64,000 bases of DNA from Lysobacter soyae. Its GTDB lineage: Bacteria > Pseudomonadota > Gammaproteobacteria > Xanthomonadales > Xanthomonadaceae. Below the pieces are notes generated by a model. That model ran no database searches. It had not been told where the DNA came from and saw nothing but the letters and a program-made list of their open reading frames with translations. This document shows, one piece after another, positions 1 to 8,987 of the stretch. The stretch is from NCBI RefSeq assembly GCF_019551435.1, contig NZ_CP080544.1:558001-622000 (forward strand), given 5' to 3'. The position numbers and the translations under genes are program-made. Each line of letters begins with the position of its first letter. The stretch's first letter is position 1.

Positions 1-1183
<1,183 letters not shown>

Positions 1184-1192
1184 GTGCAATGG

Positions 1193-1223
1193 CTCCGTTC
1201 GTAAGTGGATGTCTCTCGAACGG
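1193..1223 (-). promoter_or_regulatory. Shine-Dalgarno-sequestering stem of ahcY
   Basis: CCGTTCG (1223-1217) is perfectly complementary to CGAACGG (1201-1195), whose 3' end is part of the ribosome binding site CGGAG (1197-1193). The 5' arm shares C1223 and C1222 with the riboswitch pseudoknot strand GCGCCC, so the two pairings compete. Inference: SAH binding forms the pseudoknot, opens this stem and exposes the ribosome binding site. Confidence 0.7.
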
Positions 1224-1298
1224 GCGCCGTTGTTCCCTGCGATGCTTCGCGTCAACCGAGCCTGGCCGCACTATGTGCGATCGCAGCGCCCCTCGGGT
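1222..1298 (-). ncRNA. SAH riboswitch (ahcY leader)
   Basis: Read on the minus strand, the leader of ahcY carries the conserved SAH-riboswitch core. CCGAG (1296-1292) pairs with CTCGG (1260-1256) as P1. The signature GGGGCGCTGCGA follows the first P1 strand, and GCCAGG precedes the second. GGGCGC (1291-1286) can form the H-type pseudoknot with GCGCCC (1227-1222). An internal hairpin CGCAC/GTGCG and an optional GCGA-AGCA-TCGC stem fit the family's variable arms. SAH riboswitches activate SAH-recycling genes when SAH accumulates, which matches the ahcY directly downstream. Confidence 0.93.
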
Positions 1299-1305
1299 GG
1301 TGTGA

Positions 1306-1334
1306 ATTATAGCGGAGGCGGCTAGAGCGCCTCA
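1306..1334 (-). promoter_or_regulatory. Promoter of ahcY
   Basis: A perfect -10 TATAAT lies at 1311-1306 (minus strand). The -35 position at 17 bp spacing, TGAGGC (1334-1329), is weak. The predicted start of transcription, about 1299, falls at the first base of the riboswitch. Confidence 0.65.
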
Positions 1335-1430
1335 TCTGCCCCTTCGGGGCACCCCCTCCACTGCGTGGAGAAGGAAGAATCCCCTCTCCACGCAGTGGAG
1401 AGGGCGGCGCGCAGCGCCGGGTGAGGCGCT
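1325..1430. repeat. Intergenic palindromic repeat, full copy
   Basis: A roughly 105-bp imperfect inverted repeat lies between metK and ahcY, with ends GCGCCTCATC and GGTGAGGCGC. Inside are the hairpin TGCCCCTTCGGGGCA and two mutually complementary units, CTCCACTGCGTGGAG and CTCCACGCAGTGGAG. A half copy with the same order of blocks recurs at 39849-39898. It looks like a dispersed intergenic palindrome of the REP/MITE kind and may also serve as a metK 3' end. Confidence 0.75.
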
Positions 1431-1466
1431 TTTCTGCGTCTCCACTTCCATGGAGAAGTCAGGCAA

Positions 1467-2702
1467 TTACTTTTTGAGCTTCGCAGCCTTGCGCAGCTCA
1501 TCCGCCTTGTCCGTCTTCTCCCATGAGAACGCGGTAGCCGTTTGCTTCTTTCCTTGGCCGTCGATGTACGACACCTGCTCCGGTTTGCGACCGAAGTGGC
1601 CGTACGAAGCGGTGCGCTGATAGATCGGGTGGATCAAGTCGAGCATCTTGATGATGCCGTACGGACGCAGGTCGAAGTTTGCGCGAATCAACTTCTCGAT
1701 TTGATCATCGGCAATCTTGCCGGTACCGAAAGTGGTGACCGAAATCGAGGTCGGCTCTGCCACACCGATGGCGTAGGAGACTTGCACTTCGCACTTGTCG
1801 GCCAAGCCTGCCGCCACGATGTTTTTCGCAACGTAACGTGCGGCATAAGCGGCGGAGCGATCCACCTTCGACGGGTCTTTGCCCGAGAATGCGCCACCGC
1901 CGTGACGGGCCATGCCGCCGTAGGTGTCGACGATGATCTTGCGGCCGGTCAGGCCGCAATCGCCCACCGGGCCGCCGATCACGAAGATGCCGGTCGGATT
2001 GATGTGCACTTTGTTCTTCGGCAGCGATTCGTACCACTTCTTCGGCAACACCGGCTTCAAGATGTGCTCGCGAACGGCTTCGATCAAATCCTTTTGTTTG
2101 ATGTCCGGATCATGCTGCGTGGACAGGACCACGGCGTCGAGACCATGGATCTTATGGTCGTCGTCGCTGTACTTCAGCGTGACTTGGCTTTTGGCGTCGG
2201 GACGCAGCCACTTCAGTTTGCCGTTCTTGCGCACCTTGGCTTGTTGCTCGACCAAACGGTGGCTGTAGTAGATCGGTGCCGGCATGTATTCCGGCGCTTC
2301 GTTGCAGGCATAGCCGAACATCAGGCCCTGATCGCCGGCACCCATCTCTTCCGGCTTTTTGGCTTTCTTCTTGGTGCCGTCGACGCCGGCGGCGATGTCA
2401 GGCGACTGCTTGCCGAGCATGTTGATGATCGCGCAGGTGTGGCCGTCGAAACCGACATTCGAATTGTTGTAGCCGATCTGGTTGATCACGTTGCGGGCCA
2501 GGTCTTCGATGTCCACCCACGCATCGGTGGTGACTTCGCCGGCGACGATGGCGGCACCCGTTTTCACCATGGTTTCGCAGGCCACGCGCGCGCGCTTGTC
2601 TTGCGCCAGGATCGCGTCAAGAACGGCGTCGGAGATCTGGTCGGCAATCTTGTCCGGATGGCCTTCAGACACCGATTCGGAGGTGAACAGGTAGTTCGAC
2701 AT
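1467..2702 (-). CDS. metK: S-adenosylmethionine synthetase
   Basis: Makes SAM from methionine and ATP, with release of phosphate and pyrophosphate. The 411-residue protein shows the family motifs: [17 protein letters not shown] near the N-terminus (ATP and metal site), [12 protein letters not shown] around residue 120, [20 protein letters not shown], and [19 protein letters not shown] toward the C-terminal half. It is somewhat longer than the E. coli enzyme because of lysine-rich insertions around residues 105-115 and 155-165. The ATG at 2702 follows AAAGGATATAACG, a good ribosome binding site. It is transcribed toward ahcY, so two SAM-cycle steps sit together, with ahcY separately controlled. 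Confidence 0.98.
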   Translation of the reverse strand: MSNYLFTSESVSEGHPDKIADQISDAVLDAILAQDKRARVACETMVKTGAAIVAGEVTTDAWVDIEDLARNVINQIGYNNSNVGFDGHTCAIINMLGKQSPDIAAGVDGTKKKAKKPEEMGAGDQGLMFGYACNEAPEYMPAPIYYSHRLVEQQAKVRKNGKLKWLRPDAKSQVTLKYSDDDHKIHGLDAVVLSTQHDPDIKQKDLIEAVREHILKPVLPKKWYESLPKNKVHINPTGIFVIGGPVGDCGLTGRKIIVDTYGGMARHGGGAFSGKDPSKVDRSAAYAARYVAKNIVAAGLADKCEVQVSYAIGVAEPTSISVTTFGTGKIADDQIEKLIRANFDLRPYGIIKMLDLIHPIYQRTASYGHFGRKPEQVSYIDGQGKKQTATAFSWEKTDKADELRKAAKLKK

Positions 2703-2898
2703 CGTTATATCCTTTTATTCGGATGAAAAGATAAGGTGCGCAATGATACAGCGTATTGAACGATTCTGCCGCATAACCGTTCATGATGTGTTGCGCCGCG
2801 GTGAACACCGGGCTTGTCACAGTTTTCGCGAAAATCTGCAATATGGGTGAAGCGTCCTCCCGTCACCCTAGGTCAACGTCCGGTGCTCCGAACTGCCC

Positions 2899-4620
2899 AT
2901 GCTGAAACTTGAACCCCTGCTGGCCTCCCGCTTCCCGAAATGGTTCCGCGGTCGTCGAGCCCGCGTCACGCGGACGCTGATCCGCGGCGTCGAAAAATGG
3001 TCGCGCCTGGACAAGATCGACAGCTTTGTCAGCTCACAGGCGGAAGTGCGCAATTTCGAATTCGTGCGTGCAGGTCTGGACTTCCTGCAGGCGGGCTACA
3101 CGGTTTCAGAAGCGGATCTGGCCAAGATTCCGAAAACCGGTCGACTGGTGATCGTTGCCAATCACCCTTCCGGTGCCGTGGATGCATTTTCCTTGCTGGA
3201 TGCCGTGGGTCGCGTCCGCAAGGATGTCCGCATTGTCGCCAATGACATCTTGCTCAATCTTCACAACATCGAAAAATTGATCTTGCCCGTCCGCGTTTTC
3301 GGCGGTGGCGCCGGCACCGCCGATCTCCGCGCCATCGAAGCGGCACTGGCGCGAGAAGAATGCGTCATCGTGTTTCCCGCGGGCGAAGTGTCACGTCTGG
3401 GGCCGCGCGGCATCCGGGATTCGGTCTGGCGCGCGGGTTTTGTCCGCTTTGCGCGCGCCACCGCGGCGCCGGTCTTGCCGGTGCATGTCAAGGCGCGCAA
3501 CTCGTTGCTCTTTTACGGCACCTCTGCCATCTACAAACCGGCCGCGACCGCTTTGCTCGCGCGCGAAATGTTCGCACGCCGCAATCAGCGCATCGAACTG
3601 CGCGTGGGTGATGCGATGCACTTGGCGGCCGATACCGACCGGCACGCCGTTCTTCGTAGCGTTCGAAAAGCGGTTTACGGATTGTCGCGATTGCCGAGGC
3701 AGCCGGGTAGCGTGCCGTCCGGGCCGGAACCGATAGTCGCGCCGGCCGAACACGACAGCGTTGTGCGTGGCATCGCAGCCATGGAATTGCTCGGCAGAAC
3801 TTTGGACGGCAAGGAGATTCGCGTCGGCCAATTGCCGGTCGGCGCTGCGGTGTTGCATGAAATCGGCAGGTTGCGCGAGGTCACTTTCCGGAAAGTCGGT
3901 GAAGGAACCGGAAAGCGAATCGATCTCGATGTCTTCGACAGTTGGTACGAACACATCGTGCTTTGGGACCAACAAGCCGGCAAAATCGCCGGCGCCTATC
4001 GCGTCGCGCGCGGTGCGGAAATCATCGGTGCGCGCGGGTTGGCGGGTCTGTACACCGCTTCTTTGTTTGATTTCGAAGAGAAAGCGGTCATCCACATCGG
4101 TCAAGGCATGGAGTTGGGGCGCAGCTTTGTGGTGCCGGAGTATTGGAACAGTCGAAGCCTGGACTATTTGTGGCAGGGTATCGGTGCGTACTTGCGCAAA
4201 CATCCGCACATCCGCTATCTGTTCGGACCGGTATCCATCAGTGCGGCGCTACCGCAAGCGGCCCGCGATCAGTTGGTGGCGTTCTACAGCCGCTACTTCG
4301 GTACGGAGACGTCCTACGCGCGCTCGCGCCGCCCCTTCAAATACTTTGCAGCGCCACCGGACTTTGACGATGCCGTGGACCTCGAGACCGCCTACAAAGT
4401 GCTCAAAGGCAACTTGAATGCCTTGGGTGCCGAAGTGCCCATGTTGTATCGCCAGTACACCGATTTGTGTGAGTCGGGCGGCACCCGCTTCCTGGCGTTT
4501 GGCATCGACCCGGACTTCAACGATGCGATTGACGGCTTGATCGAAGTCGACCTCACCAAGTTGCTCGAGAAGAAACGCGCCAGATACATCGACAGCGGCA
4601 AGGATGGAGTCGCGGCATGA
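2899..4620 (+). CDS. Bifunctional acyltransferase, OlsF-like (PlsC-type plus OlsB/GNAT-type domains)
   Basis: The 573 residues contain two acyltransferase domains. The N-terminal domain is PlsC-like: NHPSGAVDAF at about residues 88-97, VFPAGEVSRLG and LPVHVKARNSLLFYG. The C-terminal domain (about 290-520) looks like the OlsB/GNAT-type acyl-ACP-dependent N-acyltransferases, with REVTFRKVGEGTGKRIDLD, DSWYEHIVLWD and ELGRSFVVPEYWNSRSLDYL. This domain order is that of OlsF, which makes ornithine lipids by N-acylation followed by O-acylation. I infer an aminolipid or phospholipid acyltransferase; the head group cannot be read from sequence. No strong ribosome binding site precedes the ATG. The stop overlaps the next gene by ATGA, so the two are probably translationally coupled. 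Confidence 0.8.
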   Translation: MLKLEPLLASRFPKWFRGRRARVTRTLIRGVEKWSRLDKIDSFVSSQAEVRNFEFVRAGLDFLQAGYTVSEADLAKIPKTGRLVIVANHPSGAVDAFSLLDAVGRVRKDVRIVANDILLNLHNIEKLILPVRVFGGGAGTADLRAIEAALAREECVIVFPAGEVSRLGPRGIRDSVWRAGFVRFARATAAPVLPVHVKARNSLLFYGTSAIYKPAATALLAREMFARRNQRIELRVGDAMHLAADTDRHAVLRSVRKAVYGLSRLPRQPGSVPSGPEPIVAPAEHDSVVRGIAAMELLGRTLDGKEIRVGQLPVGAAVLHEIGRLREVTFRKVGEGTGKRIDLDVFDSWYEHIVLWDQQAGKIAGAYRVARGAEIIGARGLAGLYTASLFDFEEKAVIHIGQGMELGRSFVVPEYWNSRSLDYLWQGIGAYLRKHPHIRYLFGPVSISAALPQAARDQLVAFYSRYFGTETSYARSRRPFKYFAAPPDFDDAVDLETAYKVLKGNLNALGAEVPMLYRQYTDLCESGGTRFLAFGIDPDFNDAIDGLIEVDLTKLLEKKRARYIDSGKDGVAA

Positions 4621-5444
4621 GCGCCGCGACCGCAACGCTTCAGCGCGCGGTCTTCCTATCGGATGTGCATTTGGGTTCCCGCCATTGTCATGCGGCGGAA
4701 CTGGCGCATTTCTTGAGAGTCATTCGCTGCGAAAAACTGTATCTGGTGGGTGACATCATCGACCTGTGGTGGATGGCACAGCGGCGCGCGCGATGGGGCA
4801 CGGCGCACAACAATGTGATTGAAGCGCTGCACGCGTTGCGTCGTGCCGGAACCGAAATGATTTATGTGCCAGGCAACCACGACCGGCCGGCGCGGCGGTT
4901 TTGCGGTCTGACTTTGCCGGCGATGCAGGTACGTCGTCGCTGCATCCATGCCATGGCTGACGGTCGTCGGATGTTGGTCGTGCACGGTGACGAATACGAC
5001 AGCATCACCCACTTCGGCAACGTGCAGGAAAAGTTCGGTGATTGGCTGTACTACCGCATCCTCACTTGGAACCAATGGACCAATGCACTGCGTCGCAGAG
5101 CCGGCTTGCGTTACTGGTCCTTGGCGGAATACATGAAACGGCAAAGCGATGCCGCGGAGCGCTTCATTGACCGTTTTGTCAAAGCCGGACTCGACGACGC
5201 TAAGCAGCGCGGGCTCGATGGCATCATCTGCGGACACATCCATCGCGCTGCCTTGTTTGAGCGCGATGGCTTGATCTACGCCAATGACGGTGATTGGGTG
5301 GAATCTTTGACCGCGCTCGCCGAAGCGCCGGACGGCACATTGCAACTGCTCGACCTCAAAGGCAACGTGTTGAAAACCCTCGCACCGCGTCTGCGTCTGT
5401 TGACACCGGTACGTGACGCGGCGCACTTTCAAGAGGCGGCTTGA
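4617..5444 (+). CDS. UDP-2,3-diacylglucosamine diphosphatase-like metallophosphoesterase (LpxH-type)
   Basis: A 275-residue calcineurin-like phosphoesterase. Metal-binding motifs occur in order: FLSDVHLG (D16, H18), GDIIDLW (D46), PGNHD (N87, H88), HGDEYD and CGHIHRA. The insertion between HGDEYD and GHIH, including WNQWTNALRRRAG, is typical of LpxH-related proteins. LpxH proper cleaves UDP-2,3-diacylglucosamine in lipid A synthesis. This branch also contains genomic paralogues of unknown substrate, so the exact substrate is open. Coupled by a 4-nt overlap to the OlsF-like acyltransferase, it probably acts in the same lipid pathway. Its stop nearly abuts that of dusB on the other strand. Confidence 0.82.
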   Translation: MSAATATLQRAVFLSDVHLGSRHCHAAELAHFLRVIRCEKLYLVGDIIDLWWMAQRRARWGTAHNNVIEALHALRRAGTEMIYVPGNHDRPARRFCGLTLPAMQVRRRCIHAMADGRRMLVVHGDEYDSITHFGNVQEKFGDWLYYRILTWNQWTNALRRRAGLRYWSLAEYMKRQSDAAERFIDRFVKAGLDDAKQRGLDGIICGHIHRAALFERDGLIYANDGDWVESLTALAEAPDGTLQLLDLKGNVLKTLAPRLRLLTPVRDAAHFQEAA

Positions 5445-5445
5445 T

Positions 5446-6444
5446 TTACGCGGCTTGTGCGTCGGTCTGGGTTTCGGTTTCCATCAGCCGGTCGAAATAA
5501 TCGCGTGTGAGCTGCCGTTGGCGTTCCGCGCTCACGGCGACATTCACCACGGCACGGAAGCCAGCATTCTCCGGACGATCTTTGGCATACCAACCCAAAT
5601 GTTTGCGCGCGATACGCACCCCCATGTCCTCGCCGTAGAAGTCATGCAATGCGTCCAAGTGTCCGAGAAGCGTGTCGCGGATTTCGGCCATGGAAATCGC
5701 CGGCAAGAAAGCGCCGGTTGCCAAGTGATACGCAACCTCGCGAAACAACCATGGGCGACCCTGCGCGGCGCGACCGATCATGACGGCATCACACCCCGTT
5801 TCGCGCAGCACCGCGGCCGCACGCTGGGGGCTGTCGATATCACCATTGGCGATCACCGGAATCCGCACACGCGATTTGATCGCGGTGACGGTCTCATGCT
5901 CGGCGGTGCCGGTGTAGTGCTGATCGCGTGTCCGGCCATGCACGGTCAGTGCGGCAATGCCGGCGTCCTCCGCGATGTGCGCGATGGTCGGAGCGTTCTT
6001 GACGGTCGAACACCAGCCGGTGCGCATCTTCATCGTGACCGGCACATCCACAGCCGCCACCACGGCATGCAAGATCTCAGCGACGCGCTGCTCGTCTTGC
6101 ATCAGCGCGGATCCGGCCCATGCATTGCACACCTTCTTGGCGGGGCAGCCGAAGTTGAGGTCGATGATTTGCGCGCCGTGGTCGGCGTTGTAGCGCGCGG
6201 CGGCAGCCAACTGTGCAGGATCGGTGCCGGCGATTTGTACGCTGATCGGGGCCGGTTCGCCGTCATGATCCATGCGATGCAGTGACTTCGGCGTCTGCCA
6301 AAAACGCGGATCGCTGATCGTCATTTCGGACACGGCAAGGCCCGCCCCGAGTCGTTTGCACAACAGTCGGAAAGGCTTGTCGGTGACACCGGCCATCGGG
6401 GCCAGAATCACATTGGGTTCGATATGATACGGCCCGATCTGCAT
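5446..6444 (-). CDS. dusB: tRNA-dihydrouridine synthase B
   Basis: An FMN-dependent reductase that converts uridine to dihydrouridine in the tRNA D-loop. The 332-residue TIM-barrel protein opens with VILAPMAGVTDKPFR, carries the catalytic cysteine in NFGCPAKKV (C100), then VPVTMKMRTGW, LTVHGRTRDQ, VIANGDI and MIGRAAQGRPW. These are DusB-subfamily features, with VCNAWAGSALM replacing the usual KK.GSALL. It is the last of three minus-strand genes (diguanylate cyclase, transporter, dusB) separated by only 32-36 nt and probably co-transcribed. It is convergent with the LpxH-like gene, with a single base between the two stop codons. Confidence 0.95.
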   Translation of the reverse strand: MQIGPYHIEPNVILAPMAGVTDKPFRLLCKRLGAGLAVSEMTISDPRFWQTPKSLHRMDHDGEPAPISVQIAGTDPAQLAAAARYNADHGAQIIDLNFGCPAKKVCNAWAGSALMQDEQRVAEILHAVVAAVDVPVTMKMRTGWCSTVKNAPTIAHIAEDAGIAALTVHGRTRDQHYTGTAEHETVTAIKSRVRIPVIANGDIDSPQRAAAVLRETGCDAVMIGRAAQGRPWLFREVAYHLATGAFLPAISMAEIRDTLLGHLDALHDFYGEDMGVRIARKHLGWYAKDRPENAGFRAVVNVAVSAERQRQLTRDYFDRLMETETQTDAQAA

Positions 6445-6476
6445 GCGCCCATTCTAAATGAGCGCGGATACCGGCT

Positions 6477-7763
6477 TCAGGGGGCGTTGACGTCGGTAGG
6501 CGTGTGGCCGTGGGCGACCTGCTCCGATGCACCCGGACCGTGTTTGTATCGGAACAGCGGTACAAACGCCACCGCCATCGCGAAGGCGTAGGCCGCGAAC
6601 GCCAGCCAAATGCCGTGCCAGTCCTTCACGCCATCGGCCGCGGTGAACCACGTGTCGATCACATAGCCGGCGATCAGGCTGCCGAAAACCGCGCCGATAC
6701 CGTTGGTCATCAGCATGAACATTCCTTGCGCAGAGGCACGGATGCGCGGATCACTTTGTTGTTCGACAAACAGGGAACCGGAGATGTTGAAGAAGTCGAA
6801 TGCCATGCCGTACACGATGCAGGACAGGATGATCATCCACAGACCGTCACCGGGGTTGCCAAACGCGAACAAGCCGAAGCGCAAGCACCACGCGATCATG
6901 CTGATGGTCATCACCCATTTGATGCCCAGACGACGCAAGAAGAACGGAATCGCCAAGATAAACAAGGTTTCCGAAATCTGCGAGATGGACATGATCATGG
7001 CGGGATACTTCACCGCCAGCGTGTCTTTGTAAGCGGGGTTGTTCTCGAATTCGCCGAGGAAGGTGCCGCCATAAGCATTGGTGAGCTGCAACGCAGCGCC
7101 GAGCAACATCGCAAAGATGAAGAAGATCGCCATTTGCGGGTTGCGGAACAAGCGGAACGCGTTGAAACCCAGTGCATCGACCCACGTGCCGCTGCTATTG
7201 CTCTCAAGCTTGGGCGGGCAGGGTGGCAAGGTGAATGCGTAAAGGCCGAGTCCGATCGCGGCGATGGCCGCGACGTAAAACTGCATGGCCGACTTTTCGA
7301 AACCGAGCAGGCTGGTGCACCACATCGCGGCAATGAAGCCCACCGTTCCCCAAACACGGATAGGCGGAAAGTCGCGAACCACGTCCATCTGTTCGCGCTT
7401 CAACGCGTTGTAGGCGACGGTGATGGCGAGCGAGATCGTCGGCATGTAACAAATCATCGCGCCGAGCATCACCCAGAACATCGCCTGCGGACTGCCGGCG
7501 TTCGGCAATGCAAACAGGCAAACAGCGCCGGCGATATGCAGGATCCCGTACAAGCGCTCGGCGTTGATCCAACGATCCGCGACAATGCCCATCAATGCCG
7601 GCATGAACAGCGATGCGATCCCCATGGTGGAAAACATGGCGCCGAAACTCGTACCCGGCCAACCTTTGTTTTCAAACCAATATCTACCAATGGTGATCAG
7701 CCACGCCCCCCAGACATAGAACTGGAAGAAGTTCATTACGGTCAGGCGTAGCTTCAGGCTCAT
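6477..7763 (-). CDS. MFS transporter, nucleoside:H+ symporter (NupG/XapB) type
   Basis: An inner-membrane carrier of 428 residues with about 12 hydrophobic segments. The opening MSLKLRLTVMNFFQFYVWGAW, followed by IGRYWFENKG, GIVADRWINAERL and DFPPIRVWGTVGFIAAMW, is characteristic of the nucleoside:proton symporter branch of the major facilitator superfamily. In the C-terminal half, FDFFNISGSLFVEQQSDPRIRASAQGMFML also matches that branch. The likely substrate is nucleosides, though related carriers in this group take sugars. It sits between a diguanylate cyclase and dusB in a tight same-strand row; the link to tRNA modification is positional only. Confidence 0.88.
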   Translation of the reverse strand: MSLKLRLTVMNFFQFYVWGAWLITIGRYWFENKGWPGTSFGAMFSTMGIASLFMPALMGIVADRWINAERLYGILHIAGAVCLFALPNAGSPQAMFWVMLGAMICYMPTISLAITVAYNALKREQMDVVRDFPPIRVWGTVGFIAAMWCTSLLGFEKSAMQFYVAAIAAIGLGLYAFTLPPCPPKLESNSSGTWVDALGFNAFRLFRNPQMAIFFIFAMLLGAALQLTNAYGGTFLGEFENNPAYKDTLAVKYPAMIMSISQISETLFILAIPFFLRRLGIKWVMTISMIAWCLRFGLFAFGNPGDGLWMIILSCIVYGMAFDFFNISGSLFVEQQSDPRIRASAQGMFMLMTNGIGAVFGSLIAGYVIDTWFTAADGVKDWHGIWLAFAAYAFAMAVAFVPLFRYKHGPGASEQVAHGHTPTDVNAP

Positions 7764-7799
7764 GGGCGCGGCTTCGGATTCGGTAGCCGCTAGTGTGGG

Positions 7800-8909
7800 T
7801 CAATCCACGTGGTGGACGCAATTCCTGCCGGCCGACTTGGCCTTGCGCAACCGCCGATCCGCGACCCCCATCAAGCTTGTGAGGCTCTGACCGTCGGCAT
7901 CGCAGTGCGCGATACCGGAACTCAGGGTCACTTGGATGATCTGCTCGGCCCCGGGGGTTTGGAAGCGGCTTTGCTCCAAAGCGACGCGAATGCGGTCCAC
8001 GCGTGTCCGCGCGGTCTCGAGATCCGCGTGAATCAGCAATCCGAATTCTTCGCCGCCCAATCGACCCACGGTGTCCGGTGCGGTGACATTGCCGTGGATG
8101 ACCGACACCGCATGGATCAAGGCATCGTCGCCGGCCTGATGGCCGACTTCGTCATTGATGCGTTTGAAGTGATCCAGATCGATGATCGCAATACATACAG
8201 GCTTGCGTGCACGCATTGCGCTATCGATCAACTGCTTGGCCTGATGCAAGAACCAATTCCGATTGGGGATGCCGGTGAGACTGTCGGTGCCGGACATTTT
8301 TGACAGCCGGTGCATCCGTGTCACCGTCGTCACAGCGACGATGGTGGCCACCAGCAGCACCACGGTGCGCTGGCCGACCGTTGACCACAACGCAGTGCCG
8401 TAAGAGACGGACGCCAACTGCTCAGCCGACGAGTTGGCAAAGATCCATTGTGCCAAGGCGAGGTATTGCAAGATCGCAAGTCCGCCGGCAAAAAGCGTCA
8501 GACGTGCGTCATTGCGCAGGCAGGTCAACAGCAAATTGGTGAGATAGAACTCCCAGATGACAAAGCTATTGAGCCCGGCCGCCCGGTCGTGCAGCGACAG
8601 CAGGAACAGAAACAAGGTCACGCCGGTGATGTCATAGGTGGTACTGGCCCATGGCAGCCACGGGAATCGACCGCGCTCGCGTGCCAGCATGTACCAAATG
8701 CACCCCAAAAACACGGCGAACGCGCCGCCGAGGAAACCGATAAGGTTTTCGTTGCCCGGTCCGCCCGAAAGGGTGTTGATGATGGGGGGCAGGAACAGCA
8801 GGAAAGCAATCGCCAAACGAATGCGCGCAACCACCAACTCACCCCCGGCACCCAGCTCGAGCATGATTTTGTCGGGTGCTGCCAAGTACTGCCTCAATCG
8901 CTTGATCAC
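7800..8909 (-). CDS. Membrane-anchored diguanylate cyclase (GGDEF)
   Basis: The 369-residue protein has about six transmembrane segments in residues 28-195 with short loops, followed by a GGDEF domain. SGTDSLTGIPNRNWF opens the domain and the signature is GGEEF (residues 285-289). IAIIDLDHFKRIND supplies the metal-binding aspartates, so the cyclase active site looks intact and should make c-di-GMP from two GTP. The RxxD inhibitory site normally found just before the signature is absent: position 276 is Thr in TAPD. Product inhibition through that site is therefore not expected. The membrane part is not a recognised sensor family. It is the first gene of the row leading to the MFS transporter and dusB. 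Confidence 0.9.
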   Translation of the reverse strand: MIKRLRQYLAAPDKIMLELGAGGELVVARIRLAIAFLLFLPPIINTLSGGPGNENLIGFLGGAFAVFLGCIWYMLARERGRFPWLPWASTTYDITGVTLFLFLLSLHDRAAGLNSFVIWEFYLTNLLLTCLRNDARLTLFAGGLAILQYLALAQWIFANSSAEQLASVSYGTALWSTVGQRTVVLLVATIVAVTTVTRMHRLSKMSGTDSLTGIPNRNWFLHQAKQLIDSAMRARKPVCIAIIDLDHFKRINDEVGHQAGDDALIHAVSVIHGNVTAPDTVGRLGGEEFGLLIHADLETARTRVDRIRVALEQSRFQTPGAEQIIQVTLSSGIAHCDADGQSLTSLMGVADRRLRKAKSAGRNCVHHVD

Positions 8910-8987
8910 ACGTTTCCCTCACAATGTGCGAAGCGGCGACCCGTGGGCTTTTCGGGTGCTGGATTCGGACTATATCAGGAGGCTTGG

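Noticed and set aside
2703-2898. SAM riboswitch upstream of metK
   Set aside because: I looked for S-box, SAM-II and other SAM-binding core sequences in both orientations and found none.
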